This document shows, one piece after another, positions 1 through 7,884 of a DNA stretch of 64,000 bases. The notes under the pieces were generated by a model. It made no database searches. It saw only the letters and a program-made list of their open reading frames with translations, and was not told where the DNA came from. Source of the DNA: Acholeplasma sp. CAG:878 (GTDB lineage: Bacteria > Bacillota_I > Bacilli_A > RF39 > UBA660); NCBI GenBank assembly GCA_000432255.1, contig HF989914.1:1-64000 (forward strand), given 5' to 3'. Each line of letters begins with the position of its first letter. The stretch's first letter is position 1. The position numbers were made by a program, and so were the translations under genes.

Positions 1-23
1 GTGCGGTTGAAATTACAAAAAAG

Positions 24-43
24 AAAAGCCTATATAGGCTTTT
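24..43 (-). terminator. ftsW terminator, possibly bidirectional
   Basis: Arms AAAAGCC and GGCTTTT form a perfect palindrome, followed on the minus strand by a T-rich run. The ftsW stop codon (30-32) lies inside the hairpin. On the plus strand it is followed by TTTTT, so a plus-strand gene entering from the left edge (a TGA is at 8-10) could share it; that gene cannot be confirmed. Confidence 0.7.
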
Positions 44-1205
44 TAATTTTGATTTTTTGTGTTTTATTTTCATAGTTAATTCTTTGAACTACTGCTAATG
101 AACACATCAAAGATATAGCATAAGAACCACCATAAGACAAGAAAGGAAGAGGAACACCAGTTAATGGAATTATACCAAATAATCCACCTAAATTAATAAA
201 TATATGCATAAAAATATAAGTCGCAACACCAAGACATATATATCTTCCTCTAATTGTATTAGATTCATTAGAAATTTTTAAAATTCGATATATAATTACT
301 ATGTAAGCTATAAAAACTAAACTACTTCTTAATAAACCATTTTCCTCACCGATAATAGCAAAAACACTATCAGTATGAGGTTCGGGAATGTAAGAATATT
401 TTTGCTTACTTTTACCGATACCAAGTCCAAATAACCCACCATCATTAATTGCGATAAATCCATTACAAACTTGATAACCAGTAGTTTCGTATTTAGAACA
501 AGGATTATAAAAATCGAATCTTGATAATTGAGCATTTGATAACAAATATCCTTGTCTTAAAACAATTATAGCCATTCCAACAAAAGCTACACCAATTAAT
601 ACTAAAATAGTTTTAATTTTATCACTTTTCATTAAAGGACTAGATATAAACATCACACCAAATATTACTAAACTAACTAACATTGTTCCAAAATCCTTTT
701 GAAGAAAAGTTAAAGCAGGAATTAAACAACCAACCAACACAATAACTCCAATTTTTTCGTATTTTTTATTATTGTTAGTTTTAAATAGTCTAATGTATTT
801 TTCAAATAAAACTGATAAATAAACAATTATAATTGGTTTAGCAAACTCACTTGGTTGGATTGTTCCAATACCTGGAATTGGTAACCAGTTTTTAGCTCCA
901 TTGATATCTACACCTACAAAAAATAAAGCTAAAACCATTATTAAAATAATAATATATAAACCTTTAATTAATAATCCGTAAGCTTTTGTTCTTAAATTTA
1001 ATATCACATATGATAAAACAATACCAATTACAAGCATTATTAATTGTCGAATAAAATAATGATACATAGATACTTCATATCTGACAACTGCTTCTCTACT
1101 AGAGGCATTTAAAATATTTAGTAATCCAAACGAAAACATAACTATAGAAATAATCAGTAATAGTTTGTCCATATTTTTAACTAAATTTTTGATATTTTTA
1201 ATCAT
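30..1205 (-). CDS. ftsW: FtsW/RodA/SpoVE-family peptidoglycan polymerase, probably FtsW
   Basis: A polytopic membrane glycosyltransferase of the SEDS family, which polymerises lipid II into glycan strands with a partner class B PBP. The 391 residues hold about ten hydrophobic segments. Family landmarks are IQPSEFAKP near residue 120, the loop YIPEPHTDSVFAIIGEENG near residue 275 and the C-terminal GVPLPFLSYGGS. The last two favour FtsW/SpoVE over RodA, but the three are hard to separate by eye. The start has an AGGTGA Shine-Dalgarno 6 nt upstream and a TATAAT 17 nt upstream of the ATG. No cell-division neighbours are visible, so the division role is inferred from family only. Confidence 0.82.
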   Translation of the reverse strand: MIKNIKNLVKNMDKLLLIISIVMFSFGLLNILNASSREAVVRYEVSMYHYFIRQLIMLVIGIVLSYVILNLRTKAYGLLIKGLYIIILIMVLALFFVGVDINGAKNWLPIPGIGTIQPSEFAKPIIIVYLSVLFEKYIRLFKTNNNKKYEKIGVIVLVGCLIPALTFLQKDFGTMLVSLVIFGVMFISSPLMKSDKIKTILVLIGVAFVGMAIIVLRQGYLLSNAQLSRFDFYNPCSKYETTGYQVCNGFIAINDGGLFGLGIGKSKQKYSYIPEPHTDSVFAIIGEENGLLRSSLVFIAYIVIIYRILKISNESNTIRGRYICLGVATYIFMHIFINLGGLFGIIPLTGVPLPFLSYGGSYAISLMCSLAVVQRINYENKTQKIKIKKPI

Positions 1206-1222
1206 TCAATTCACCTTGTATA

Positions 1223-1228
1223 ATTATA
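1223..1228 (-). promoter_or_regulatory. ftsW -10 box
   Basis: TATAAT on the minus strand, 17 nt before the ftsW ATG, with the SD AGGTGA in between. The -35 is weak. It belongs to the compact promoter/SD cassette class seen throughout the window. Confidence 0.5.
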
Positions 1229-1315
1229 ATATCATATATTTTGAAGTTTGAAAATAGGTTTTTAACATGAACAATATATTTAGAAATTAATAAAATATAG
1301 CAAGGAGGTAATAAT

Positions 1316-1504
1316 ATGTATTATTATGGTGGATACCAAGGATACGGCGGCGCTCCATACTGTGGTTACACACAAGGTGGATATGGTACAGGATATGGTG
1401 CAGCTATTATCTTAGTATTATTCATTCTTTTAGTAATTATAATTGGTGCAAGAGCTTTTGATGGTGGAAACAACTGTGGTTGCAGAAACAATTGTAACAA
1501 CTAA
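1316..1504 (+). CDS. YjcZ-like tiny sporulation-type membrane protein
   Basis: A 62-residue protein with a Gly/Tyr-rich N-terminus (residues 1-28, repeated YGG/GYG), one hydrophobic helix AAIILVLFILLVIIIGARAF and a short Gly/Asn/Cys-rich tail. The helix closely resembles the YjcZ/SscA tiny transmembrane proteins of Bacilli, several of which are made in sporulation and found in spores. A very strong SD, AAGGAGGT, sits 7 nt before the ATG, and an intrinsic terminator follows at once, so it is a single-gene unit. Four cysteines in or near the soluble ends could cross-link. Function is unknown; the sporulation link rests on family resemblance and on spoIIGA-sigE being present in the window. Confidence 0.75.
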   Translation: MYYYGGYQGYGGAPYCGYTQGGYGTGYGAAIILVLFILLVIIIGARAFDGGNNCGCRNNCNN

Positions 1505-1506
1505 CT

Positions 1507-1533
1507 AAAAAGCCATTAAAATATGGCTTTTTT
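1507..1533 (+). terminator. Terminator of the YjcZ-like gene
   Basis: A 10-bp stem AAAAAGCCAT / ATGGCTTTTT with a 6-nt loop, running into T's. The next gene's promoter starts directly behind it. Confidence 0.85.
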
Positions 1534-1534
1534 C

Positions 1535-1563
1535 TTTACCTTTTTTAAAATTTTTGATATAAT
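1535..1563 (+). promoter_or_regulatory. Promoter of def
   Basis: TTTACC (1535-1540), 17-bp spacer, TATAAT (1558-1563). The SD AAGGTGAT begins 4 nt after the -10 box, so the predicted leader is only about 10 nt. Confidence 0.6.
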
Positions 1564-1579
1564 TAACAAGGTGATTAGT

Positions 1580-2128
1580 ATGTTTGAACCATTAAATATT
1601 TTAGATGAAAAAGATAAACACTTAAGGATGAAAAGTGTTTTGGTTACTTCTCCCCTTTCAAAAGAAGAAAAAAATTTAATCAAAAGAAGTATTAAGCAAT
1701 TAACTTATAGTCAAATTGAAAAATATGAACAACAATACAACTTAAGACCAGGTATGGGCCTTGCTTTCCCACAACTTGGAATAAATAAAAGAGTTATTAT
1801 CATTGTTCATGAATATGAAGAAGGAAAATTTGATAATTATGTTGTAATCAATCCTGAAATGATTAGTCATTCAGAAGAAATTATTGCAGCCGAAGCTGGA
1901 GAAGGATGCTTAAGTGTCAATAGAGAGGTTGAAGGTCATGTTCCAAGATATGCAAGAGTAACTATTACTGGACTTGATGAAGATGGAAATGAAATCAAAA
2001 TTAGAGCAAGAGAAGAATTATCAATTGCTTTCCAACATGAAATAGACCACTTAAATGGAATACTATTTTATGATAGAATTAATAAAAATAAACCTTTCTA
2101 TACAGAAGATGAAATTAGATTAATTTAA
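1580..2128 (+). CDS. def: Peptide deformylase
   Basis: Removes the N-formyl group from nascent proteins, a metal-dependent step after Fmt-primed initiation (fmt is at 49-50 kb). All three motifs are present: GMGLAFPQLG (motif 1, with Phe where Ala is usual), EGCLSV with the metal-binding Cys, and QHEIDHL with the two metal His and the catalytic Glu. The start at 1580 gives 182 residues and follows SD AAGGTGAT. An in-frame ATG at 1523 is rejected because it lies inside the upstream terminator and before the -10 box. The stop codon falls in a hairpin shared with the convergent activase gene. Confidence 0.93.
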   Translation: MFEPLNILDEKDKHLRMKSVLVTSPLSKEEKNLIKRSIKQLTYSQIEKYEQQYNLRPGMGLAFPQLGINKRVIIIVHEYEEGKFDNYVVINPEMISHSEEIIAAEAGEGCLSVNREVEGHVPRYARVTITGLDEDGNEIKIRAREELSIAFQHEIDHLNGILFYDRINKNKPFYTEDEIRLI

Positions 2129-2138
2129 TCTAATTTTT
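2112..2138. terminator. Bidirectional terminator between def and the activase cluster
   Basis: Near-perfect palindrome AATTAGATTAA / TTAATCTAATT with T8 on the plus side and a shorter T-rich run on the minus side. Both convergent stop codons (2126-2128 and 2130-2132) lie inside it. Confidence 0.7.
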
Positions 2139-3065
2139 TTTGCCTTTCTCACACCTATTTCCCCATATATCTATTAATTCATCGTTTTTATATATTTTCA
2201 ATATTTCACAGTTATTACTACATCCATTACAACTGCTTCCTTTAGTTTCAAATTTAAAATTATTAATATCTAATGAATAAGTTTTTGAAGTTTTGTTTTT
2301 CTTTGCTAAAATCGCTATTCCAAGAGCTCCCATTAAATGTCCATTATCAAGAACTACAACATCTTTTTTTAATACTTCTTTAAAATACTTTAATACTCCT
2401 TCATTTTTAGAAACCCCACCTTGAAAAACAATGGGTTCTTCTATCTTTTTACCTTTACCGACATTATTTAAATAATTAAGTACAATACTTCTACAAAGGC
2501 CAGCAACAATATCTTTTCTAGAGTAACCAACTTGAGCTTTATGAACTAAGTCAGATTCTGCAAAAACTGTACATCTAGCTGCAATTTTAACAGGATTATT
2601 ACTAGCAACAGCAAGGCGACCAAAATCATTTATATCTATATTTAATCTTTTTGCTTGACTTGATAAAAAGGCTCCAGTTCCTGCCGCACATAATGTATTC
2701 ATCGCATAATCTGTTATAATACCATCATTAATAATTATTATTTTAGAATCCTGACCACCTATTTCTAAAATCGTTTTAACATCAGGAACGATTGATAGTG
2801 TTCCAAGTGCATGAGCTGTAATCTCGTTTTTAACAACATTAGCATCTAACAGTAACCCAATTAAATTTCTGGCTGAACCTGTTGTCCCAATTCCCTTTAT
2901 TACATAATCTTTTGGTAATTGTTCTTTTAAAGTTTCTACTAACTTTTTAACTGCTTCAATAGGATTACCTTCTGTCCATAAATAATTACTAGCAATTATA
3001 TTATTATTAGAATCTATTACCACTCCTTTAGTAGAAATACTTCCAATATCAATCCCTACATACAT
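2130..3065 (-). CDS. Acyl-CoA dehydratase activase-like ATPase (BadF/BcrA/HgdC family)
   Basis: An ASKHA-fold ATPase. The N-terminus MYVGIDIGSISTKGVVID is the phosphate-1 motif; EIGGQDSK and CAAGTGAFLS (around residues 107 and 125) are typical of the HgdC/BadF activases, which use ATP to push an electron into 2-hydroxyacyl-CoA dehydratases. The Cys corresponding to the bridging [4Fe-4S] ligand is in CAAGTGAF; a second is in ARCTVFAESD. A short extra C-terminus has a Cys cluster (CNGCSNNC and a final Cys). It is the last of three overlapping genes; no dehydratase alpha/beta pair or CoA-transferase is in the window, so the substrate is unknown. Confidence 0.82.
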   Translation of the reverse strand: MYVGIDIGSISTKGVVIDSNNNIIASNYLWTEGNPIEAVKKLVETLKEQLPKDYVIKGIGTTGSARNLIGLLLDANVVKNEITAHALGTLSIVPDVKTILEIGGQDSKIIIINDGIITDYAMNTLCAAGTGAFLSSQAKRLNIDINDFGRLAVASNNPVKIAARCTVFAESDLVHKAQVGYSRKDIVAGLCRSIVLNYLNNVGKGKKIEEPIVFQGGVSKNEGVLKYFKEVLKKDVVVLDNGHLMGALGIAILAKKNKTSKTYSLDINNFKFETKGSSCNGCSNNCEILKIYKNDELIDIWGNRCEKGKKN

Positions 3066-4120
3066 TTATTCTTCCTCATTTCTATCATATCAACAAATGC
3101 TTCTATTCTAGTTTTAACCCCTACTTCACTAGTATTAGAGTCAAAGCTCATAAACATAATAGGTACATTATAGTCATTAGCAACTTTTGTTAAAATAGGC
3201 ATTATCTCAATTTCTGGAGTACAAAATGATGATTTAATATGTATAATACCATCATATTTATTAATTCCTAAATATTTAGCCCAATAAATATTACTTGAAG
3301 CATCTGCAACTAATTTATATTTCATATATTCTTTTGTATTCTTTAAAGCTTTTCTTAAAAGCTTTTTCTTAGTAAATAATAAATAATCTACATTGGTAAA
3401 TCTTTTGATTTCAATATTAAATTTAGCTAATTCACGTTCTAAAAAATAATTACTAAAAGGTTCCATTATTGTATAAAGTTCACCTATTATACCAACCTTC
3501 AAATGTTTTTTTGGTTTATCAATCTTTAACTTTTTAAATGCTTTTTTATATTTCAGATACTTAAAAGTTAAGCTAATATTATTTTTTGTTTTAGAAAAAC
3601 TATTTAACATTTTCTTTTTTAAATTTATAAATTCATCATATTCTCCAAAACCAATATTACTCCTTATATAATTATCAATCTTATCCATATATTTAACCAT
3701 TCTAACTGTAATTAATAAATAATATATACTTTTAAATATATTTAATTTAGGTTCAATTTTTAAGATTGTTTTATATAGTTTTTTTATATTTGTTTTGCCA
3801 GCAGTAACTAAATTATATAATTTAACATCGTAGTTTAAATCTTTTAAAATCTGTTCTTGTAATTTATAGTAGTATCCATACCTACACCCACCACCAATTT
3901 GAATTAATGTATCGGCGCCATTATTAATGCTTTCAATTAAACTGCCCATTGTATATTTAAAAGGAGTGCATACAAATTCAGGACTATATTTATTGCCTAA
4001 TTCTATTGTATTAACAGTTATATTAGAAGGGGTTATTATTTCACTATTCGTAATATGAGAAAACAAATATTTAATTGCGACTTCATAATCAGATAACATT
4101 GGAAACGCAATTTTAGACAT
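3056..4120 (-). CDS. Acyl-CoA dehydratase/activase-associated protein, second gene of the cluster
   Basis: A 354-residue protein resembling the 2-hydroxyacyl-CoA-dehydratase-like (DUF2229-type) part of long activase proteins. Visible features are CTPFKYTMGSLIESINNGAD near residue 55, IGGGCRYGYYYKLQ near residue 75 and IKSSFCTPEIEIMPIL in the C-terminal third; the conserved Cys in these motifs could hold an iron-sulfur cluster. Its start overlaps the preceding gene by 8 bp and its end overlaps the ATPase by 10 bp, implying translational coupling. In many Clostridia the equivalent parts are fused in one large polypeptide; here they are split. Reaction not known. Confidence 0.65.
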   Translation of the reverse strand: MSKIAFPMLSDYEVAIKYLFSHITNSEIITPSNITVNTIELGNKYSPEFVCTPFKYTMGSLIESINNGADTLIQIGGGCRYGYYYKLQEQILKDLNYDVKLYNLVTAGKTNIKKLYKTILKIEPKLNIFKSIYYLLITVRMVKYMDKIDNYIRSNIGFGEYDEFINLKKKMLNSFSKTKNNISLTFKYLKYKKAFKKLKIDKPKKHLKVGIIGELYTIMEPFSNYFLERELAKFNIEIKRFTNVDYLLFTKKKLLRKALKNTKEYMKYKLVADASSNIYWAKYLGINKYDGIIHIKSSFCTPEIEIMPILTKVANDYNVPIMFMSFDSNTSEVGVKTRIEAFVDMIEMRKNKCM

Positions 4121-5006
4121 TTTTAATACCTCTTATTATATCAACAAAGCTTTCTAATCTTGTTTCAAAACCAGTATTATCGCTTAATTCATCTACAATT
4201 AAATTAAGGTAAGGTTTTTTTATTCTTCTCATTATAACCTCGTTAACCAAACTATCCAACCCACAAGGAAATGTAGTTATAAATAAAATTCCATCAATAT
4301 AAGGTAGACACAAACTAATCGAACCAGCATTATCTTTACTACATTTAAAATATAAATCTTCACATATCTCATCACTTAATTTGTTAGTAATTCTATTATC
4401 AAAATTAGAACTTATTATAACTTCACATTCTTTACTTAAATAATCGATAATTGGTTTTCCGATATACTCATCAAAAACATTATAAGGATGAGATACAACT
4501 AATACTTTAGGTTTATCACTTTTTAATTTATTATAAGAAATGATATGATTTTTTTTAATTTTTTTGTTATTTATAATAGTTGAATATTCATAAGCTTTTT
4601 TAATAATTTTATGATTAAGATTTAGTTTTTTTCCTACTTCTAAAAATGCGTTGTATTCATCTTTTTTATTTTTATAATCGATATTACAATCTAATATATT
4701 AAATTCAAATTGATTTTTTACTATTTCATATAAACCACTATAATTCGCACACATTTGCTCATATAGTCCATAATTATCTATTCTCGGTAGAAATAAACAA
4801 TCACATTTACCTTTTAAATTATTAACATGTCCCATAAATATTTTCATCGATAAACATAATTCATCATTTGCAATATTAATTCCATCTCTTATAATTTTAT
4901 TGTTAGTTTTTTCACTTAATACAATCGGTATATTTAAATAATTGAAAAAATCTAACCATTTTGGTTCAATATAATAATACATAGCTCTTGGAATTCCTAT
5001 TTTCAT
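4113..5006 (-). CDS. Acyl-CoA dehydratase/activase-associated protein, first gene of the cluster (DUF2229-like)
   Basis: A 297-residue protein beginning MKIGIPRAMYYYIEPKW, a common opening of DUF2229-type CoA-activase-associated proteins. Cysteines at DELCLSMKIFMGHV and MCANYSGLYE and in ITTFPCGLDSLVNEV are placed as in the dehydratase-like fold. Its C-terminal LSDNTGFETRLESFVDIIR matches the end of the next gene (SNTSEVGVKTRIEAFVDMIE), so the two are paralogous halves of an ancestral two-part protein. SD AGGTGAT and TATAAT (5022-5027) lie directly upstream. Role unknown. Confidence 0.65.
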   Translation of the reverse strand: MKIGIPRAMYYYIEPKWLDFFNYLNIPIVLSEKTNNKIIRDGINIANDELCLSMKIFMGHVNNLKGKCDCLFLPRIDNYGLYEQMCANYSGLYEIVKNQFEFNILDCNIDYKNKKDEYNAFLEVGKKLNLNHKIIKKAYEYSTIINNKKIKKNHIISYNKLKSDKPKVLVVSHPYNVFDEYIGKPIIDYLSKECEVIISSNFDNRITNKLSDEICEDLYFKCSKDNAGSISLCLPYIDGILFITTFPCGLDSLVNEVIMRRIKKPYLNLIVDELSDNTGFETRLESFVDIIRGIKNV

Positions 5007-5021
5007 AAAATCACCTAAATA

Positions 5022-5027
5022 ATTATA
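5022..5027 (-). promoter_or_regulatory. -10 box of the activase-like cluster
   Basis: TATAAT, 15 nt before the ATG at 5006, with AGGTGAT between. Divergent from the femX promoter. Confidence 0.55.
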
Positions 5028-5052
5028 TTATGAATTTAATTTATTATTACAT

Positions 5053-5081
5053 TTTACAATATTAAAAAAAAATGATATAAT
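5053..5081 (+). promoter_or_regulatory. Promoter of the FemAB-type gene
   Basis: TTTACA (5053-5058), 17-bp spacer, TATAAT (5076-5081), then AAGGTGAT and the ATG at 5099. The predicted leader is about 11 nt. Confidence 0.7.
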
Positions 5082-5098
5082 TTTATAAGGTGATTTTT

Positions 5099-6364
5099 AT
5101 GTATATCAAACAATTAACAAATAGCGAATTTAGTGAGTTTACTAAAACTTATCCTTTAAAATCAATTTATCAAACTAAAGCATATGCTTTAGTTATGAAT
5201 CAACAAGGGTTTGATAGCCTATTTTTAGGTATGTTTGATAACGAAAAAATAGTAGCTGCTAGTCTAATATTAGTAAGAAAAGAAAATGGATTTAAATATG
5301 CATATGCTCCAAGAGGATTTTTAATAAATTATAACGATTTAGAATTATTAAATAACTTTACAAATGAAATTAAAAAATATCTAGGAAGTAAGGGTATTAT
5401 TGCGGTTAAGTTAAACCCATTAATAGTTAAAAACATACTAGACTTTAATAATCAAAATATGATTGCCAATAAAGATTATAATAAAATATATGGCTACTTA
5501 AAACAGTTAGGATATTATCATTTTGGCTATAATAACTTTTTTGAAGCTCTAAAGCCAAGATTCGATGCTGTTTTAAGGATTGATAAGCAAGCTAATGTTT
5601 TATTTAAAAATGTAAGAAAAGGATTTAAAACTAAAATCAGAAACGCCATTAATTGTGGTATTAAAATATATAAAGGAAATATAGATACCATTGAATATTT
5701 ATATGAACAAGCAAAGCACAAATATCCTCGTGATTTAAACTATTTCAAAGATTGTTATAATTACTTTTCTAAAGATAATTTAATCGATTATTATTATACT
5801 AAATTAGATACAGCTGTTTATTTAAAACATACCCAAGAACAATTTATCAAATATGAACAAGAAAGTCAAAAACTTAATAATCGTATAATGAATAAACCAG
5901 GTAAAAACAATAAAAAACAAATCAATAAAAAAATAAACATCGATAAATATTTAGAAAAATATCGAAAACAATTAATTGAAGCGACTGAAATGTTAAAAGA
6001 ATACCCTAATGGTATTGTAACTTCGACTATTTTAATTGTTAGAGAACAAAACGAGATTACAATTTTATTAGATGCCCATGAACCAAAATATCAAAGATTC
6101 AATTCAAAACATCTATTAATTTGGCAATTAATCCAAAAATATAGTAAAGATGGTTATAAAATATTTAATATGGGCGGTATATCAAATGCTTTAGTTGATA
6201 CTAAATATTTTACAGGATTAAATGAATTTAAGTTAAGTTTTGGTTCAGTTGCTTATGAATATTTAGGCGACTTAGAACTTATTACTAATAAAAGAGGTTA
6301 CAATATGTATAGAAGTTGTGTTCCTATTAAAAATTTAATAAAAAGCAAGTTAATTAGACAATAA
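5099..6364 (+). CDS. FemAB/MurM-family aminoacyl-tRNA-dependent peptidyltransferase
   Basis: Fem transferases add amino acids from aminoacyl-tRNA to the stem peptide of lipid II to build the cross-bridge. The 421 residues show two GNAT-like halves; AYAPRGFLINY near residue 80, the VRKGFKTKIRNA motif near residue 180, a Lys-rich coiled-coil arm around residues 255-305 (typical of FemA/FemX) and the C-terminal FNMGGISNAL and LNEFKLSFG. A GTG at 5090 is rejected as a start because it is part of the SD AAGGTGAT. The amino acid added cannot be read from sequence. The stop lies in a terminator shared with the convergent gene; the two coding regions overlap by 15 bp. Confidence 0.85.
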   Translation: MYIKQLTNSEFSEFTKTYPLKSIYQTKAYALVMNQQGFDSLFLGMFDNEKIVAASLILVRKENGFKYAYAPRGFLINYNDLELLNNFTNEIKKYLGSKGIIAVKLNPLIVKNILDFNNQNMIANKDYNKIYGYLKQLGYYHFGYNNFFEALKPRFDAVLRIDKQANVLFKNVRKGFKTKIRNAINCGIKIYKGNIDTIEYLYEQAKHKYPRDLNYFKDCYNYFSKDNLIDYYYTKLDTAVYLKHTQEQFIKYEQESQKLNNRIMNKPGKNNKKQINKKINIDKYLEKYRKQLIEATEMLKEYPNGIVTSTILIVREQNEITILLDAHEPKYQRFNSKHLLIWQLIQKYSKDGYKIFNMGGISNALVDTKYFTGLNEFKLSFGSVAYEYLGDLELITNKRGYNMYRSCVPIKNLIKSKLIRQ

Positions 6365-6376
6365 CTTGCTTTTTTG
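6340..6376. terminator. Bidirectional terminator, femX and coiled-coil gene
   Basis: Stem AAAAAGCAAGTTA / TAACTTGCTTTTTT with a short loop. Both convergent stop codons (6362-6364 on plus, 6350-6352 on minus) are inside the hairpin. Confidence 0.8.
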
Positions 6377-7747
6377 TAATTCAGTAATATTTTCAAACTT
6401 ATTTTTAGCTGTTTGCATTATAAATTCATTAAATAGCGGTGTGTTTAACATAAATTTCCATCCATTATTAGTTAAGTTAAAACTTCCTAGACAAGAAGGT
6501 TTTAAAACTTCTAAAGGATTGATAGTTCGTTTATTTAAATTAGCAGTATAAATTAAATCTTCAATAATAATAGCTTCCCTACTTTTAACTAATGATTTAA
6601 GTACAGTTTCAATAAATTCTGTTCTAGTTAACTTATCATCACTTGAAGAATAGTTTAAATTTAATAAATCACCAAATTCATTTATAGGAACGAAATAATC
6701 AAAATAAGAACTCATACTATCAACTATATCTTTTGGTATAATCGCACTAACTTGACGACATTTTAATGTTTTATTATCTTCTATTCCTGGAATCGAAAAT
6801 TGTAATAGCCTAAAATCAGTAGTCAAATTAGAAAAATATTCTTCCCATTCTTTAAAACTTATGTTAAATGATGCTTCAATTTTTTCTTTCAATTCAGTTA
6901 AACTTGCAAACTGTCTATCAAGATTAGATAATTCTTGCTCTTTTAAAGATTCATTACTTTTCATAGAATCACTAATCTTAGCAACCCAATTTGCTTTTTC
7001 TTGTTCTTCTGATTTTGAAATGTCAGCAATTTTATTTCTAAAATCATCTATTACTTTACTTAGTTCTTTTATTTTTAAACTATTTTTCTTTTGGATGTCT
7101 TTTTGTTTTGCAATTTCTTCTTTTAATGTTTCAATTCTACTTGTTATTTTTTCGTATTCCAATTTGATATATTTATTTTGTACTTCCTTAGCAATTTCTG
7201 CTACTAATGGTTTATAACTATTTACTAATCTATCAAATTCTTCTTTTTTTACTACATAGCCCTTCAAATTATCCTTACGCAATTCATCACTCATCGCTAA
7301 ATAACCTTGATGAATAGCTCCTTTTGCTTCTTGATACCTATCGTATAATGAAGGATTATAAACACGTAAATATTCTACTGTCGCATCAGGAATATCATCG
7401 TGGTCACTCAAAGCATATAGTGGTGGATATCCAAATTTGAAGTTAGTAAAATGAGATAAATAATTTTGTTCTTTTTCTAATTCTTTTTCTAATTCATCTA
7501 AATTAACAGATGAAAACACATATGTTTCTCTTTGTCTTTCTGCTTCTAACTGTTTTTTGTTTAATTCTGCTCTAACTTTTTGATAATGAGTTAAACTTCT
7601 ATCTCTTTCATCACGGTATTTTTTTAATAACATAGCTAATTTTCTATCATATTTTGTTCTTATTTTTTTCTCTTCTTTTAAATAATCGAAACTATTTAAA
7701 TTAATTTCAACATATTTAATTGCTTCTTCAAAAGTAAATTCTCGCAT
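6350..7747 (-). CDS. Unknown coiled-coil protein
   Basis: Not recognised. The 465 residues are charged and soluble: two long predicted coiled coils (about residues 25-95 and 190-285, rich in Glu/Lys heptads) flank a more globular segment with FGYPPLYALSDHDDIPD, and a mixed C-terminal domain of about 170 residues follows. No signal peptide or membrane helix. A strong SD GGAGGAAAT precedes the ATG. It is a single gene between a convergent femX and tuf. A structural or scaffold role is possible but not shown. Confidence 0.6.
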   Translation of the reverse strand: MREFTFEEAIKYVEINLNSFDYLKEEKKIRTKYDRKLAMLLKKYRDERDRSLTHYQKVRAELNKKQLEAERQRETYVFSSVNLDELEKELEKEQNYLSHFTNFKFGYPPLYALSDHDDIPDATVEYLRVYNPSLYDRYQEAKGAIHQGYLAMSDELRKDNLKGYVVKKEEFDRLVNSYKPLVAEIAKEVQNKYIKLEYEKITSRIETLKEEIAKQKDIQKKNSLKIKELSKVIDDFRNKIADISKSEEQEKANWVAKISDSMKSNESLKEQELSNLDRQFASLTELKEKIEASFNISFKEWEEYFSNLTTDFRLLQFSIPGIEDNKTLKCRQVSAIIPKDIVDSMSSYFDYFVPINEFGDLLNLNYSSSDDKLTRTEFIETVLKSLVKSREAIIIEDLIYTANLNKRTINPLEVLKPSCLGSFNLTNNGWKFMLNTPLFNEFIMQTAKNKFENITELQKSKLLSN

Positions 7748-7841
7748 AATATTTCCTCCTTAAGGTTTAATTATTATACACCAAAACTATATATTTGTAA
7801 AGAAAAAATCATAATAGATAATTTTTATTATTTATAATCAA

Positions 7842-7866
7842 CAAAAAAAGAGAGTTTAAACTCTCT
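7842..7866 (-). terminator. tuf terminator
   Basis: Stem AGAGAGTTT / AAACTCTCT, followed on the minus strand by T7. Confidence 0.85.
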
Positions 7867-7884
7867 ATCAAATTTTTATTAAAA

